From: Trochalopteron elliotii
Lineage: Eukaryota > Chordata > Aves > Passeriformes > Leiothrichidae
Length of the DNA stretch: 64,000 nt
Assembly (NCBI GenBank): GCA_024734555.1
Contig: JANPWX010000080.1
Span: 4,920,164 to 4,984,163, forward strand
Reading direction: 5' to 3'
Part shown: one piece after another, positions 13,370-24,131 of the stretch
Layout: every line of letters starts with the position of its first letter
Numbering within the stretch: the first letter of the stretch is position 1
Made by a program: the position numbers and the translations under genes
Notes under the pieces: model-generated
What the model was told of the DNA's origin: nothing
The model's input: the letters and a program-made list of their open reading frames with translations, nothing else
Databases searched by the model: none

Positions 13370-16300
13370 TGTGCAAACCACGCTTGTAACAGAGAAAGCT
13401 AAACTACACGTCACTGACTTTAATGTACCTGGGAAGCATTTATGCTGTATTATCAGAAATCAATATTAGTGTTTTTTTCTGTGACATGAATAGAATCTGG
13501 AAAAAAAAAATTACTTAAAAGCTGCTGTAAAACACAGTCACAGTTTTGAGCAAACTCATAATATGAGATGTGGTTCCTCGTTGCCTCCTATTCTTCACCT
13601 CTGTTCACAAAAAGGCATGTTGCACTCTTCATTGTTAGATTTGTTCATATAAGTAACATTTTGCCCTTGTAGAACAAGGACTTTTCTATTGAATTTTTTT
13701 TATTTATCCTTTCTTTTTCAGAGATGATCTAGAGAAGATAAGGAAACAAAATGTACCCCTACATCTCCAACATGATATGTATCATCTCCCAATAAAGACA
13801 GAGAAACAGAACAGATAAATAAGAAAACAATCCTATATTCTTTCTGGTTTCATCACATCTTACCATGAACATACAGCCACCTTTTCCTTAGAAAACAGAG
13901 ATAAGTACCATGACATTTTTCTCAACTCTAAAGAACTGTTCTCCTTTGTGTTTGAATGATGTGCACGATCACATGTGACAGAACATAAAACATTTCTTCA
14001 TGTGCTGGATCCAAGAAAATTCTAATCAGCTGAATATTTACTGACCACATAACAGTATCCACACACATATTCAAATTTTGCCTACAGCTTTTGAATCTCA
14101 CTTTTTCTAGTAGCGCATTTGATTAATTTGAAATTCTGTATTGCTGATTTTTTTTTTAATCTGTATCCTCAAGTACTGAGATAATCTAGTCTTTCTTGCT
14201 TTGTAATACTGCAATTAAAATTCTGCTAGATACGTGATTCTGCCAGCAACAAATGAACCATAGGATGTTGGTGTGAGAATAATGCAGATTTAGAAAAGCA
14301 AGAAATTCATGCACCAATTTCATATGTTTTTGAATTTACTTATGGATTCAATATATACATTTCTGTGAGGAACATTTTATCACAGCAGTTTTTTGGATGA
14401 GATAAATTATTGGAGAAAATATTTGCTGTTCTATGGCTCCAATATATTTCCATTAAGTAAATGAAAATTCATATCAATTCATAAAAAATTAATTTAACTT
14501 GTGACTCAAAATCTGTTATTTAAAAACACATATAGAGACCATTAAGATTAATAATATCTGTATGAACTGAAAACAAAACAAAAGGAAGAATTTTCTCTAG
14601 AAACAGGGATATAGATCAATGTATCTTTCCTTTTTTTTTTTTTTTCTTTTCAGTTTTTACTGCAGATCTTAAAAATTTTGTTTGGAACTTCTATAGCTCA
14701 CTCTTAAACAGAAATGTGTGATTATAGCAAATTCATAGGCAGTGCTTACCATGGCTGTATCCATCACAAGAAAGCCTCTGATAACAAAGCCAGGGTATGT
14801 ATCTCATTTCAGATGACTGACCATTTGGAACTATATAAAGAACTGCTGAGGGATGGGGTTTTGGGGTTATTTCTTTAATAGTTTCAGCATTGTGGAGAAC
14901 TATCAATTACCTCTCACTTCTGCACTGCAAAGTGTAATCTTGCTGGTGGTTGTTTTAGAAATTCAGAATGGTTTTGAGCACTGAAGCTCTTAACATCTAT
15001 AAAAAGTACTGTTAACCAAAAAAACCCACTCAGGAAAACCTGAAATTGCTTCTACACAAAACAAAGTTGCTGTCTTCTACAAAGCTTTTCATCAGCTCTG
15101 TCCTATATTTTAACAGGAGAATACAACTTGAAGATGCTTTCCTGGTCAGAACTTTTTCAGCCACGATTTTAACAGGGATTAAACTCTATTCTCAGGAAAA
15201 CATCAGTCCTGTGTTACAATATAGTTCCACATAAACTGATTTTTTATGAATCCCTGAATATTCTTTAAAGTACACCCAAAGTTCAATCTAATCTAGATGG
15301 CATCATCAAATTTTTATACCATTACTATAATTACATTTGCACACACAACTCAATTACCAAAGATATGGATCGTTACCTGCACAATTTGATTATGAAATTT
15401 AAATCAATATATTTGATATAATTACAGTTAAGGTTACAGTACATTTTGTCACAAACCACATTATACATTACTGTCTTGTTTTATGCATTTTAATAATTCA
15501 CTTTAATCTGGTATACTTCAATAAAATGGGATATTTTTCTTCTGGAGTAATTTCACTAAATGGGAGGAGATGGGAAAATATATTGTACATTAGCATCAAA
15601 AGCTAAACAAATTATCTATCCTGCATTTTGTTTTAAGAATCTACAAGCATATTGTTGTATTTTGGAAACAGAGAAATATCATTGCCCTTCTGTATTATTG
15701 TGTGTTCATGGAAGCTGATCCATAGGAGAAAATTTATAGAAGGAGACATATGCCAAGTTAAAGCCAAATTGGGTGCTAACACACCACATGTGCTTTAATA
15801 TGCTTGTCCAGGTGCCAATGAGTGTCACATTTGACTCAAAGCTTGAATCTATTCTGAACAGTTCTGAACAAACAAATGTTTGATATGAGCAATTCATACG
15901 TGCACACTAATTCATGCACGCACACAAACTCTCTCTGAAATACAGTCATTTGGAGGAGATGCAGCCAGGAATCTCTTTAGAAATTACAAATATACACTCC
16001 TAAAAAAAAGTAGAACCAGAAGCAAATTGTGAATATCCATATTTCACAGTGATGAAAATTTTCAGTTAAGTTATATTTCTATGCAATCTAATTAGAATTA
16101 GGATGTGATTTGTCTCAAAAGCTCACTACACAGCACCACAAGAGTTTCGTATTTTTACTTTTATTTTGAGGCTTGGCATAGTTTCACTCATAGTTATTCA
16201 CTTGCTTCAAAAGCAAATATTAAACATTTGTTTCATCCTAAAATTAATCTTAAATACCAAGGCAATTTAATGTAGCAAGAAGGTTTTTTCTTCCTGATCA

Positions 16301-18236
16301 ATCAAATTAATAATAGTAATTTAGTGTTAAATATTTATAACAAAGACAATAGTAAGGTATATGCTAGATTAGTAAATGTAATATACCTCTCTAAGATTAA
16401 AAATCATGACAAACATTTTATTGCAACCTCTTGATATTTCCTGAAAACTGTCCTTTAAATATTCCTTTTTTTTTGGATGACCCGTGCTTTGTTGTAACTA
16501 ACAGGTAAGTGGTAGACTGATCAATAAAAGGCCAGATTTTCAACAAAAGCATCTAGTAAAGCTTACTTGAAAGGCATTTTCAAACTTGAACATTAAAAAT
16601 AAAGTGTGATCTCTGTTAAAAAAAAAAAACAAAACTGAATTTTAGCAACATTTCAATAATGGTTCAAAAAATTTTTAGATATCAGCTCTTAAACACTGAA
16701 TCCAGAAATACCCCTTTCTTTATGTTCTGATTTCCCTTTTTTCTGAGATCTTAATACTCTGATACTTTTTTCCTTACAGTTTTGGGGGTTGAAATTAAAT
16801 AAAGGAATTAAATATGTGCATACATCCCAGTGAAATTTGTGCAAAGAAACAGGCAGTGACTGTATGTTCAGGAGAAACAATTCTTGCTTTGCTTTTTGGC
16901 CTTATTAGCTTGTTGTATAAAAGTAAAAAGAGAGGAAATGGGTATCTTTTAGGTTTTTATCTTGGGCAGATACTAGGTTCCAATTTATTATTTAGATCAC
17001 ATTAAATCACATTTCAGGTTTCACAGTGCAAGTTAATAAGCTACTCTACAGGAAGAAAAGGTATATTTTTCCTCAGATTTATTAACATACTTTCAAATTG
17101 AGACCTGTAAAAAAGTTCTCTACATTTGTGACTGCAATATCTGATATCTAAGTAGGGAGAAAATATAGTCTTATTCCTGGGAATGGATTTTCTTGTCTTT
17201 ATTCAAAGACAATTTCACAATAGAAATTAATTGAATTTTAAAAGACTTATCATAATTCAATTTCTTATATATCTTTTTAGTAAACATAAGATGAAAAGAA
17301 TGACTGAAACCCATCTGAAATCTTTTAAGTGAGAATATTAAAGAAAGGAAAAAAAAAAACTTTTTCAAGCTTATCAGCTCATGTCCATGTATTAATTCTT
17401 TGGGGTTTACTCTTTAATCTGTGATCTATTTCACATTAGCATCAGAGATCATGGTAGACCAAAGAATGTTTCTGTTGTTATCTGAGGTTGTATCTCAGTG
17501 AGTCTTAAGCTTTAACCCTCAAGGTCTTTTAATGAAAAAGCACACATTTCTAGAGTTACAGCTACCTGTGGCTCAAGCTGGATTGCTCTGCTCTATCCAA
17601 GTCTACCTCCTGTTTTAGCCATATAAATTGTGACAAGTATTTTTCTAGCTGAAAACTCACTGCCTTTATTGGGAGCACTGATGCTATGTGCTGCATGAAA
17701 AGTATAAGGAAACTTCCATTGGGATGAAAATCATCTTGTTCACCAGAGGTTAAGAGATAGTTTCATTTCTTTCTTTATCAATTTAAGATGCTATCTAACT
17801 TTTTACTTTGGAAAAAAAAAAAAAAGGAACTTTCTTGTCCCTAAGCAGTGGCCTTGAAACCGTGCTCTGAATTGAATAAATAAGTTACTCACTGTGATAT
17901 GAAACAAGAATAGAGAGGATATGCCAGCTATATTCTGTCCAGGTTAAAAGTAGTGCTGCCTTGTTGTCCAGTCTGGGGGCCTCTAGAGGTTAAGACTCTG
18001 AGAGAGGCTGTGTTGCCTTATTAAAGATCAGTAATCAACTTAAACACAAAACCAGATTCCACTGTATTTGTATTACAAAATAGTAATTGTATTACAATTT
18101 TGTCTTTGTGCATCAGCCAAAGCAGGGAACTAGAAAAATAAATGAAGCAACTGAATCTAGAAGTAATTCTTCTGAATAGATTCTGAAGGAAGTCTACAGG
18201 AAAGTTTAAGGAAAGCCCTTGAGCTGACATTGTGCC
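13370..18236. other. AT-rich non-coding stretch, no gene seen
   Basis: No supported gene or dispersed repeat. It contains simple homopolymers, for example a 15-base T-run from 14631, an A-run from about 16618 and another near 17812. Open frames are all about 65 codons or shorter and look random. Confidence 0.65.
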
Positions 18237-18330
18237 TGGGTTAGGTTTAAGGTTAGGGTCACACTTAGGTTTAGGCTTAGGGTTAGGCTTATGGTTAGTG
18301 TAAGGGTTAGAATTAGGGTTAGGGTTAAAA
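18237..18330 (+). repeat. Degenerate interstitial telomere-like repeat (TTAGGG variants)
   Basis: About 94 bases are built mostly from TTAGGG and near variants (TTAGGT, TTAGGC, TTATGG, GTAAGG), with exact tandem TTAGGGTTAGGGTT near the 3' end at about 18315-18328. The G-rich strand is the + strand. Several short interruptions and many substitutions show that it is old. The translation of the complement gives a meaningless Asn-Pro-Lys-Pro periodic peptide. Interstitial telomeric sequences of this kind are known in vertebrates, arising by repair of breaks with telomerase or telomere DNA, or at ancient fusion points; the short length favours the repair route. Confidence 0.85.
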
Positions 18331-18411
18331 TACACTAATAGGATACTTAGCTTAGTTGAACATTTCCTCAGTCTATAAATTTGTTTTTTACAAATTATTA
18401 GAAGCCTTTTC

Positions 18412-18454
18412 ATTATTGTTATTGTTATTACTGTTACTATTACTATTGTTATTT
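18412..18454. repeat. Imperfect trinucleotide microsatellite (ATT/GTT/ACT)n
   Basis: About fourteen trinucleotides of the form ATT, GTT and ACT follow one another in phase, only about 80 bases downstream of the telomere-like array. The mixture of three variants shows interruption and age. Confidence 0.85.
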
Positions 18455-20348
18455 AATTCAAGAAAACTAGATCTGTAAAAATCTCTACTGATTGGAAAAA
18501 ACACCAATTGATTGCAGTGTTCTCTGCAATAATGTAAATTTTATTTAATTCTAGATTAACTAAATTTAAATGCCTTTGCTGTTAGGGACCACTTAGTTTT
18601 GAGGTTCCAATATTCTTTGACCTGTTGCTCACTCTGTGACAATGGACGTATGTAACACGTCATCTGAAATGCACAATTTGTTATTCGGACTGATTCTACA
18701 GGTGAATTCACACAGGAATTCACATCTACCTCCACATCCATCTCAAGCCTCTGTACTTGTGTTAATGACCACATACATGTGTTCTAGTGTAAAAAACAGG
18801 CTGATGACTTTAAGCTGCTTTTAATAATTACTCTGAAGTGTCTTTATATTGCCTTTACTACATACTTTTCAGCTTCAAAAAGTAACCAGTATAACATATG
18901 CTGAAGCACAAAAATGCCTTCCTTCAGAGGAAATAAGCATTTTATTTGACTGCTTTTCAAGCTTTCTAGTACATTTTTGGAAAGAAAAGGTTTAGTGTAT
19001 GAAATAGATATCTGGATTTAAAAGCAGCATGTATTTATAAACTATAACACAAACCAGAGCTTTCCTATCTGATATTTTGACTGACTCACTCACAACAAAT
19101 GTTACAAAAGGGACTGAATTTCTTCCTTATGTCCTTCAAGATTATTATCTTAAATACAATGAGAAAAATGTGGTTTAAAAAAATCACATCTAGAATTGTA
19201 TAATGTTGTCATGATGAGTACTCTCATAACGATTCTCTTACAGTTCCAACACATTTACAGTTTGCCTTCTTGTTTTGAGTATTTAGGGAAAACATTAAAT
19301 CTGTCATGAAGTTGATTCTATAAATTTTATTCAGACTATGAAAATTAAGACAAAGAATGGAAATAAGATCTACCTGTACAAAAGAGAAGACTCTGTTACA
19401 AGAAGCCTTGACCCTGAAAAATGATCCCTCTAGTCAGGCCTCCTGGTCTGAGTTTGACCCTGCTTATTCAGGGCAAATCTTCAGACAAAGGACAAAAGCC
19501 ATCCCCAGACAACACTTGTTTCGGAATAAAGTCTAGAACTGCATCTTCATTCTTCACTGTGTCATTCACATACTGCAACTTTCCTGTATTTTTCCTTGCA
19601 TGATATTTTTACAGTGCACATTGCATTTGATATAATAACTTCTTGGATGAACAAGTGCCGACAAGAAATCTGAAACATTGATTACATTTAAGCAAAAGGC
19701 TGTTATGGGGTTTTTGTTTGTTTGTTTTAGTATAGGCTGATTATCACCTCCACTGACATGAATGATGAAACTTCTATTCATTCCAATGTGGCTTTCTGGT
19801 ATCTTAGTTCCTTTTCTTACAGTGTATACAGGCCTTGAAAATGTGGAACACATTTCTTTGTATGTTTGGGCTTCTTATGCCACTTAATTTTCTGTGCCAG
19901 GAGATGGAAAAGTGAATCTAGCTCCTTGCCTCTAGTATCAGCCTCATGGGAAGATGATATGAACTACATCATCAATGGCTGACTCTTAAAGAATTCTGTA
20001 GCTGAAAAATTTGTCCACTGTAGGAAAAAAAACCTCTAAAAGCACTTGGGACTGCAGCTGAGAGAGTACTTAAAAAAGTTTACCATAAATATATATCCAT
20101 TCTTGTACAGTGTTCTACGTAGTTTCTTCCTTTGTCAGTCATATGAGTTATGAAGGTAAAAAATTCCTTTCAAAAGTGACACCAAAATTGTAAATATGCT
20201 TTCAAAGTAAATCTCAGAAGTATTATTTCAGCAATTTTCATGGAAATATAGGTAAAAGCTACATTATTTCTGCTAGGGGCATACTAAGACAAAAAGAAAG
20301 CAAAACACTATTTAAAGAACAAGTCTATATTAGTTGAAACATAAACCT

Positions 20349-20350
<2 letters not shown>
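18455..20350. other. AT-rich non-coding stretch, no gene seen
   Basis: No supported feature. Open frames are under 100 codons and lack recognisable motifs. A short (GTTT)-like run is present near 19713-19728. Confidence 0.6.

Positions 20351-20398
<48 letters not shown>
20351..20398 (+). repeat. (GATA)12 microsatellite
   Basis: Twelve uninterrupted GATA units. A perfect array of this length in a vertebrate is normally length-polymorphic. GATA arrays are common in vertebrate genomes and need no function. Confidence 0.98.
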
Positions 20399-20655
20399 TC
20401 ACTGATAAAGTTTTACTCTACCCCTTTCTTCTGGGGATCAAATAAAGAACTATGAAGTTAGGAACACAGTTCTGAGAAAGCAAAAAATACAAAATAAGTG
20501 ACTTCTATGTAATGTACTCTCAAAAGGTTCAGTAATAGCATTAAATGAGAAAAAATTTGTCAGCTTCTTGAAAGTAACGATCTGCACCTACTATATTGTG
20601 CTCAATTTTCAGTGTTATGAGTTCCAAATGTCACTACCCTATGTATTTATACATA

Positions 20656-20706
20656 TATAGGGTATATTTATATATATATATAGGTATATACCTATATATA
20701 CCCTAC
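20656..20706. repeat. AT-rich nested palindrome / cruciform candidate
   Basis: An inner perfect 16-base palindrome, ATAGGTATATACCTAT (20680-20695), sits between outer inverted arms TAGGGTATAT (20658-20667) and ATATACCCTA (20696-20705), with a (TA)n run in between. The arrangement could extrude as a cruciform or fold as a hairpin. It probably grew from a TA dinucleotide microsatellite. Confidence 0.8.
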
Positions 20707-21219
20707 TATACTCTGTGATTGTTATCAATATGAATATTCTGTTCTGGACAGAATTAGTTTAGGCCCTTATACAAATGCAAATTAATAGGGTTCTCACACT
20801 TTGAGTTATGTACTGTATTTCTAGAGACATCTTTGGGTATGCAGTTTACCAATATAAGTAGAACAGTGATATGTTTCGAAATCCCTCAGAAGAAAATTTA
20901 GACTTCTGTATATTTGTCAGTCAACAAATTATTTTTGAAGTAATCCCCATGTCTTTTTTTTTGACCAGACTTTATATTCTTGCTTCCTCTCCATTGAACA
21001 ATGGCAACTGATTCCTTTTCTGTTCTGGTGTAGCTTTGAAGATAACTAGAACATCTGAAGTCCTTTCAGAGTAATAAAAATTCCTAAAATTTTCAGTTTT
21101 ATCCAATTTTTTTTTCTGGAATAGTAGGAACTTTTTCAACATCTGTTCATCTTTTGTTCTGCTTCAACTACAGCCTCCATGCCCCCTCTTAGCTCCCAGA
21201 ACTGAGGGTGAAAATAGTG

Positions 21220-21240
21220 ATGAGGAGCTCAGCTCCTCAT
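21220..21240. repeat. 21-base near-perfect palindrome
   Basis: Arms ATGAGGAGCT and AGCTCCTCAT flank a single central C. It contains a SacI-type GAGCTC core. Ten-base arms with almost no loop are close to what chance allows once or so in 64 kb, so no function is claimed. Confidence 0.85.
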
Positions 21241-21959
21241 TCCTGCATAGCTTTCATCTACAAGGAAAAGAGTAGGAAACAAGTATGACCAGGAATGCCT
21301 TCTTGGTTCTCTTTGCCCTTAAAATGCTTTTTAAAATTTTTTTCTTCTCTCAATATCTGCCTGTAATCAACCCTCTTCTGAAAACCCCACTGACAAATTT
21401 TCATGGATTTTTTTTTTTGAGTGAAGTAAACAGTTGTTTTCCTTTTCTGAACATTTTTAGCATTTTCTCTGTCACTGAAGGAAACAGACCTACTCATACC
21501 ATTATTCACACAGGGCACTCAGAGAAGGTAGGGCAAACACAAAATGGATCAACTAATTTGCAGAAGAACACAGTAAATTGCTGATAGCCAGTGGTGGTTA
21601 CTTTGGAAAGTGAGGACCATGGCACTTGCAGCTTGTGATGGTTTATACCAGAACTTGTATAGTTCCACTGTCCAGCCCTTCATAACACATCAGTCCTCAT
21701 TAGGGCAATTTGCTCATGTCAATTCCTGTTACAGAAATGGTAGATACATGGATGGAGCACTACCATAGTAATAGCAGTCTGTCTCAGAGGCTGTGCTGAA
21801 CTGTTCTGAGATGTGCCTTGGATTTTATAAATAATTGAAAACAGTAAGTGGCAAGAGAGCTAGCAGCAGGAAGCACACAACTCACGGTAGTCTGTGTGTG
21901 AGCAGCTCCCCTGGACTAAATAAAATCAATAATCACCAACCAGCCTTTCTTGGGTACTA

Positions 21960-22245
21960 TAAAAGCTAAAGATCCCATATTGCCTTTTATAAATGAAAAC
22001 CAAGTAATTGACAGCAGTGACAGCTGCTGAGAGCATACCACTGACTGCCAGTACTCAGTGCCTCATTCCTCTCCCTCCACCGACAGAAACAACAAATATA
22101 TTGCAAGCACGAATGACTGGCAGTGCTGTCGTACACAAAGAAAGGACTCACTTGTTGCCTTATAATTGGAAATGAAAAAAAAGGAAGCACTGCCAGCAAA
22201 ATATTGTTAATGAGGCACTCTATGGGCTCTGATTTCAAAAGCTAA
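21960..22245. promoter_or_regulatory. Candidate conserved non-coding element (enhancer-like)
   Basis: The stretch has mixed composition and several transcription-factor-like words: TAATTGACAG (homeodomain plus MEIS/TGIF core) near 22005, CAGCTG E-box at 22021, CTTATAATTGG near 22161 and TTGTTAATGAGG near 22205. This density resembles distal developmental enhancers, which are common in vertebrate gene deserts. It is inference from texture only; there is no alignment behind it. Confidence 0.22.
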
Positions 22246-23159
22246 AATTTGCTTAAATCAAAATAATAAGGAAGAATTCTCTAGGATACTACTGAGAATT
22301 CAGACAGCTCTTGATGTGTCCCCTCCATCCCCATCTAGTTCTATACATTTCGTAGCACCACCAACTGGGAATAATAATAGGAAGGAAATGTACTACCTGA
22401 CTCAGTGCATTGCTATGAGATTATTAATCAGTCAATGTTTGTGAAGTACAAGGAAAATGAAATGCTACCCACAAGTGTTAAATATTATCTTTTCACAGAC
22501 TCATTCTCCCCCTCCAGCCTTTCAGCCTACTCTTATTCCCTTCTCTTGTAGTATTACTGTATACTTTGGAGTGTGTATTTCCAGCATACCGAAACAGCAC
22601 ACCAGGATTCCAAGCCTGGAGAGTGGGCTTGCTATCAGGAGGCAAGGTCTGTTCTGTGAAATGTGTGTCTGAAAAACTTTTTACAGTCATTTGTTGTAGA
22701 GAGCCCTGAATAAGCTATTCCTTTACCAAGTTTTCTTTCCCACTAGCCTAAAATTGCTCTATACAATATTTGTAACAGCTGCTAAACTACTTTATACTGA
22801 AGCATTGACTCTCCACTACCTAAGTGCCTGGCTTTGTACCTGCATGCATCCCATGCTGCTGGACTGCTTTTCTGCTACTGAATTCCGAAGACAAAAACTA
22901 CATTCAGTGTGGAACCTTCCTGAGGCTTACCGGTGCCCTAGGGCGCACATAGGAAATCTTTGCTTTTTACAGGCCATTCACACTCCTTTCATGATGAGGA
23001 CAGTCTACAATCCTTTCTCTTGAAAAGAGACAGCCTAAGGTCTCCACTGCTCTGATCGCAAGAGTAGCTTGAAATACCTATTTTAAAAGAGATTCTGTGT
23101 CTTCCTACTCCTACCTATCACCTCGATTTTCCTGTTCAGTTCCTTCTGTGACTGGAAAA

Positions 23160-23400
23160 TGAAGAGGACTGTGAGGTGGAGAAAAGCATCCTCAGCCACT
23201 TCCCGGAGCTCACAGGAGGGCACAATCCTGCAAAGGGCCGGGGGCAGTGGCCACAGAAGGAGAGAGCAGCACGCAGTGTGCAGAGCTGGAGCAAGGCACA
23301 GGCGACAAAGGGAACCTGGCCAAGCAGGTGGCCAGTGCAGAGAGGCAGCAAGAAAGGCCTGAGGGCTCAGGTAGCCTCCAGCCAGCAAATTCAAGGGTCA
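23160..23400. other. GC-rich island of unknown origin
   Basis: About 240 bases are clearly richer in G and C than the flanks and are open in several overlapping frames on both strands, the longest about 100 codons on the complement (23083-23394). The multiple open frames follow from low stop-codon frequency in GC-rich DNA rather than from a gene. The + strand is purine-rich (GAGAGAGCAGCACGC, GGGCCGGGGGCAG). It lies only about 320 bases from the LTR-like block and could be another part of the same or a related retroelement, an unannotated exon of a non-coding RNA, or unique sequence. I do not recognise it. Confidence 0.5.
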
Positions 23401-23723
23401 AGTTAAGTCTGGGTTAAACAGCATTGATTTGGATCATGTATGTTGATAGTTCTCAGTTACAGGGGATGCCTTACGTTTAAAATATATCTTGAACATTGAA
23501 GTAAATTTGGGAGCAGTTCATTTCTCCCAAATATCAGCTTCTAATTAAAAGTATAAGAAGATTTCTCTGGAGAGGTTTTGCAAATAAGTTATTCATTGCA
23601 ATAAGAGCCATGAGAAGGTCTCTAAGAGAACTCCCAAAATGCAATAATTGCAGACGATAAAATTTTAATTTTGAAACTTTAAAATTGTCAGCTATTGGAA
23701 AATATGTTGATTTTGATAGGGAA

Positions 23724-24131
23724 GATGTGTGCTAATGCCTTTACCAACAATTCGATGGGTGAAGGTATGGGTGTTAATGTCTTTGAAATGGGTGGTAGTG
23801 TCCCTGCTGACTGTGGGCAGCAGATTTGCTGCAGGGCCCGGGCAGGTTGGCTCCTGAAACACAAAAGTGGGTCCGCACAAGCCTCAGCTGCTGAACTTTG
23901 GGGTAAAATGCCAGGTTCAGGGAGCACACGTGGTATCGGGAAGGTTCGGGAAGGCTGTACCTTCGCAGTCCCTGAGCAGTGGGGAAAGGAAGAGAGCACC
24001 GAGCGGCAGCTGAGGGAAAAGGAGGCCGCGCCCTCCGAAACCTCGGGAGAGAAAACCCCGCCGGTGAGTGAGCCCCGCTGGGCTCTGTCCCTTTATTCCA
24101 ATAAAACTGCAGGACTCCTCCGTCTCCTACA
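23724..24131 (+). mobile_element. Putative solo LTR of an endogenous retrovirus
   Basis: The block is the richest in CpG of the window, with around fifteen CpG between 23835 and 24090. Its 3' part has the order expected for the R and U5 parts of a retroviral long terminal repeat: a CCTTTATTCC stretch, the polyadenylation signal AATAAA at 24100-24105, then a short pyrimidine-rich tail (CTCCTCCGTCTCCTACA) ending in CA at 24131. A candidate 5' end is TG at about 23728, but the start is not certain, and I could not find a convincing target-site duplication or a TATA box. No gag, pol, env or primer-binding site is visible next to it, so if it is an LTR it is a solo copy left after recombination. 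An alternative reading is a CpG-rich first exon with a splice donor: CCG|GTGAGTGAG matches the donor consensus, with GT at 24064-24065. A 146-codon + strand frame (23695-24135) crosses the block but resembles no protein that I know. Confidence 0.5.

Larger units (their letters stand above)
20707..23159. other. Non-coding stretch, no gene seen
   Basis: No exon or repeat that I can name. It includes a 21-base palindrome at 21220 and an enhancer-like stretch at 21960-22245, both listed separately. Open frames reach about 99 codons (21285-21584) but are phenylalanine- and serine-rich translations of T-rich DNA. Confidence 0.6.

Noticed and set aside
18021..18413. 130-codon complement frame with Asn-Pro-Lys-Pro repeats
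   Set aside because: The periodic part is simply the translated telomere-like array; no protein is implied.
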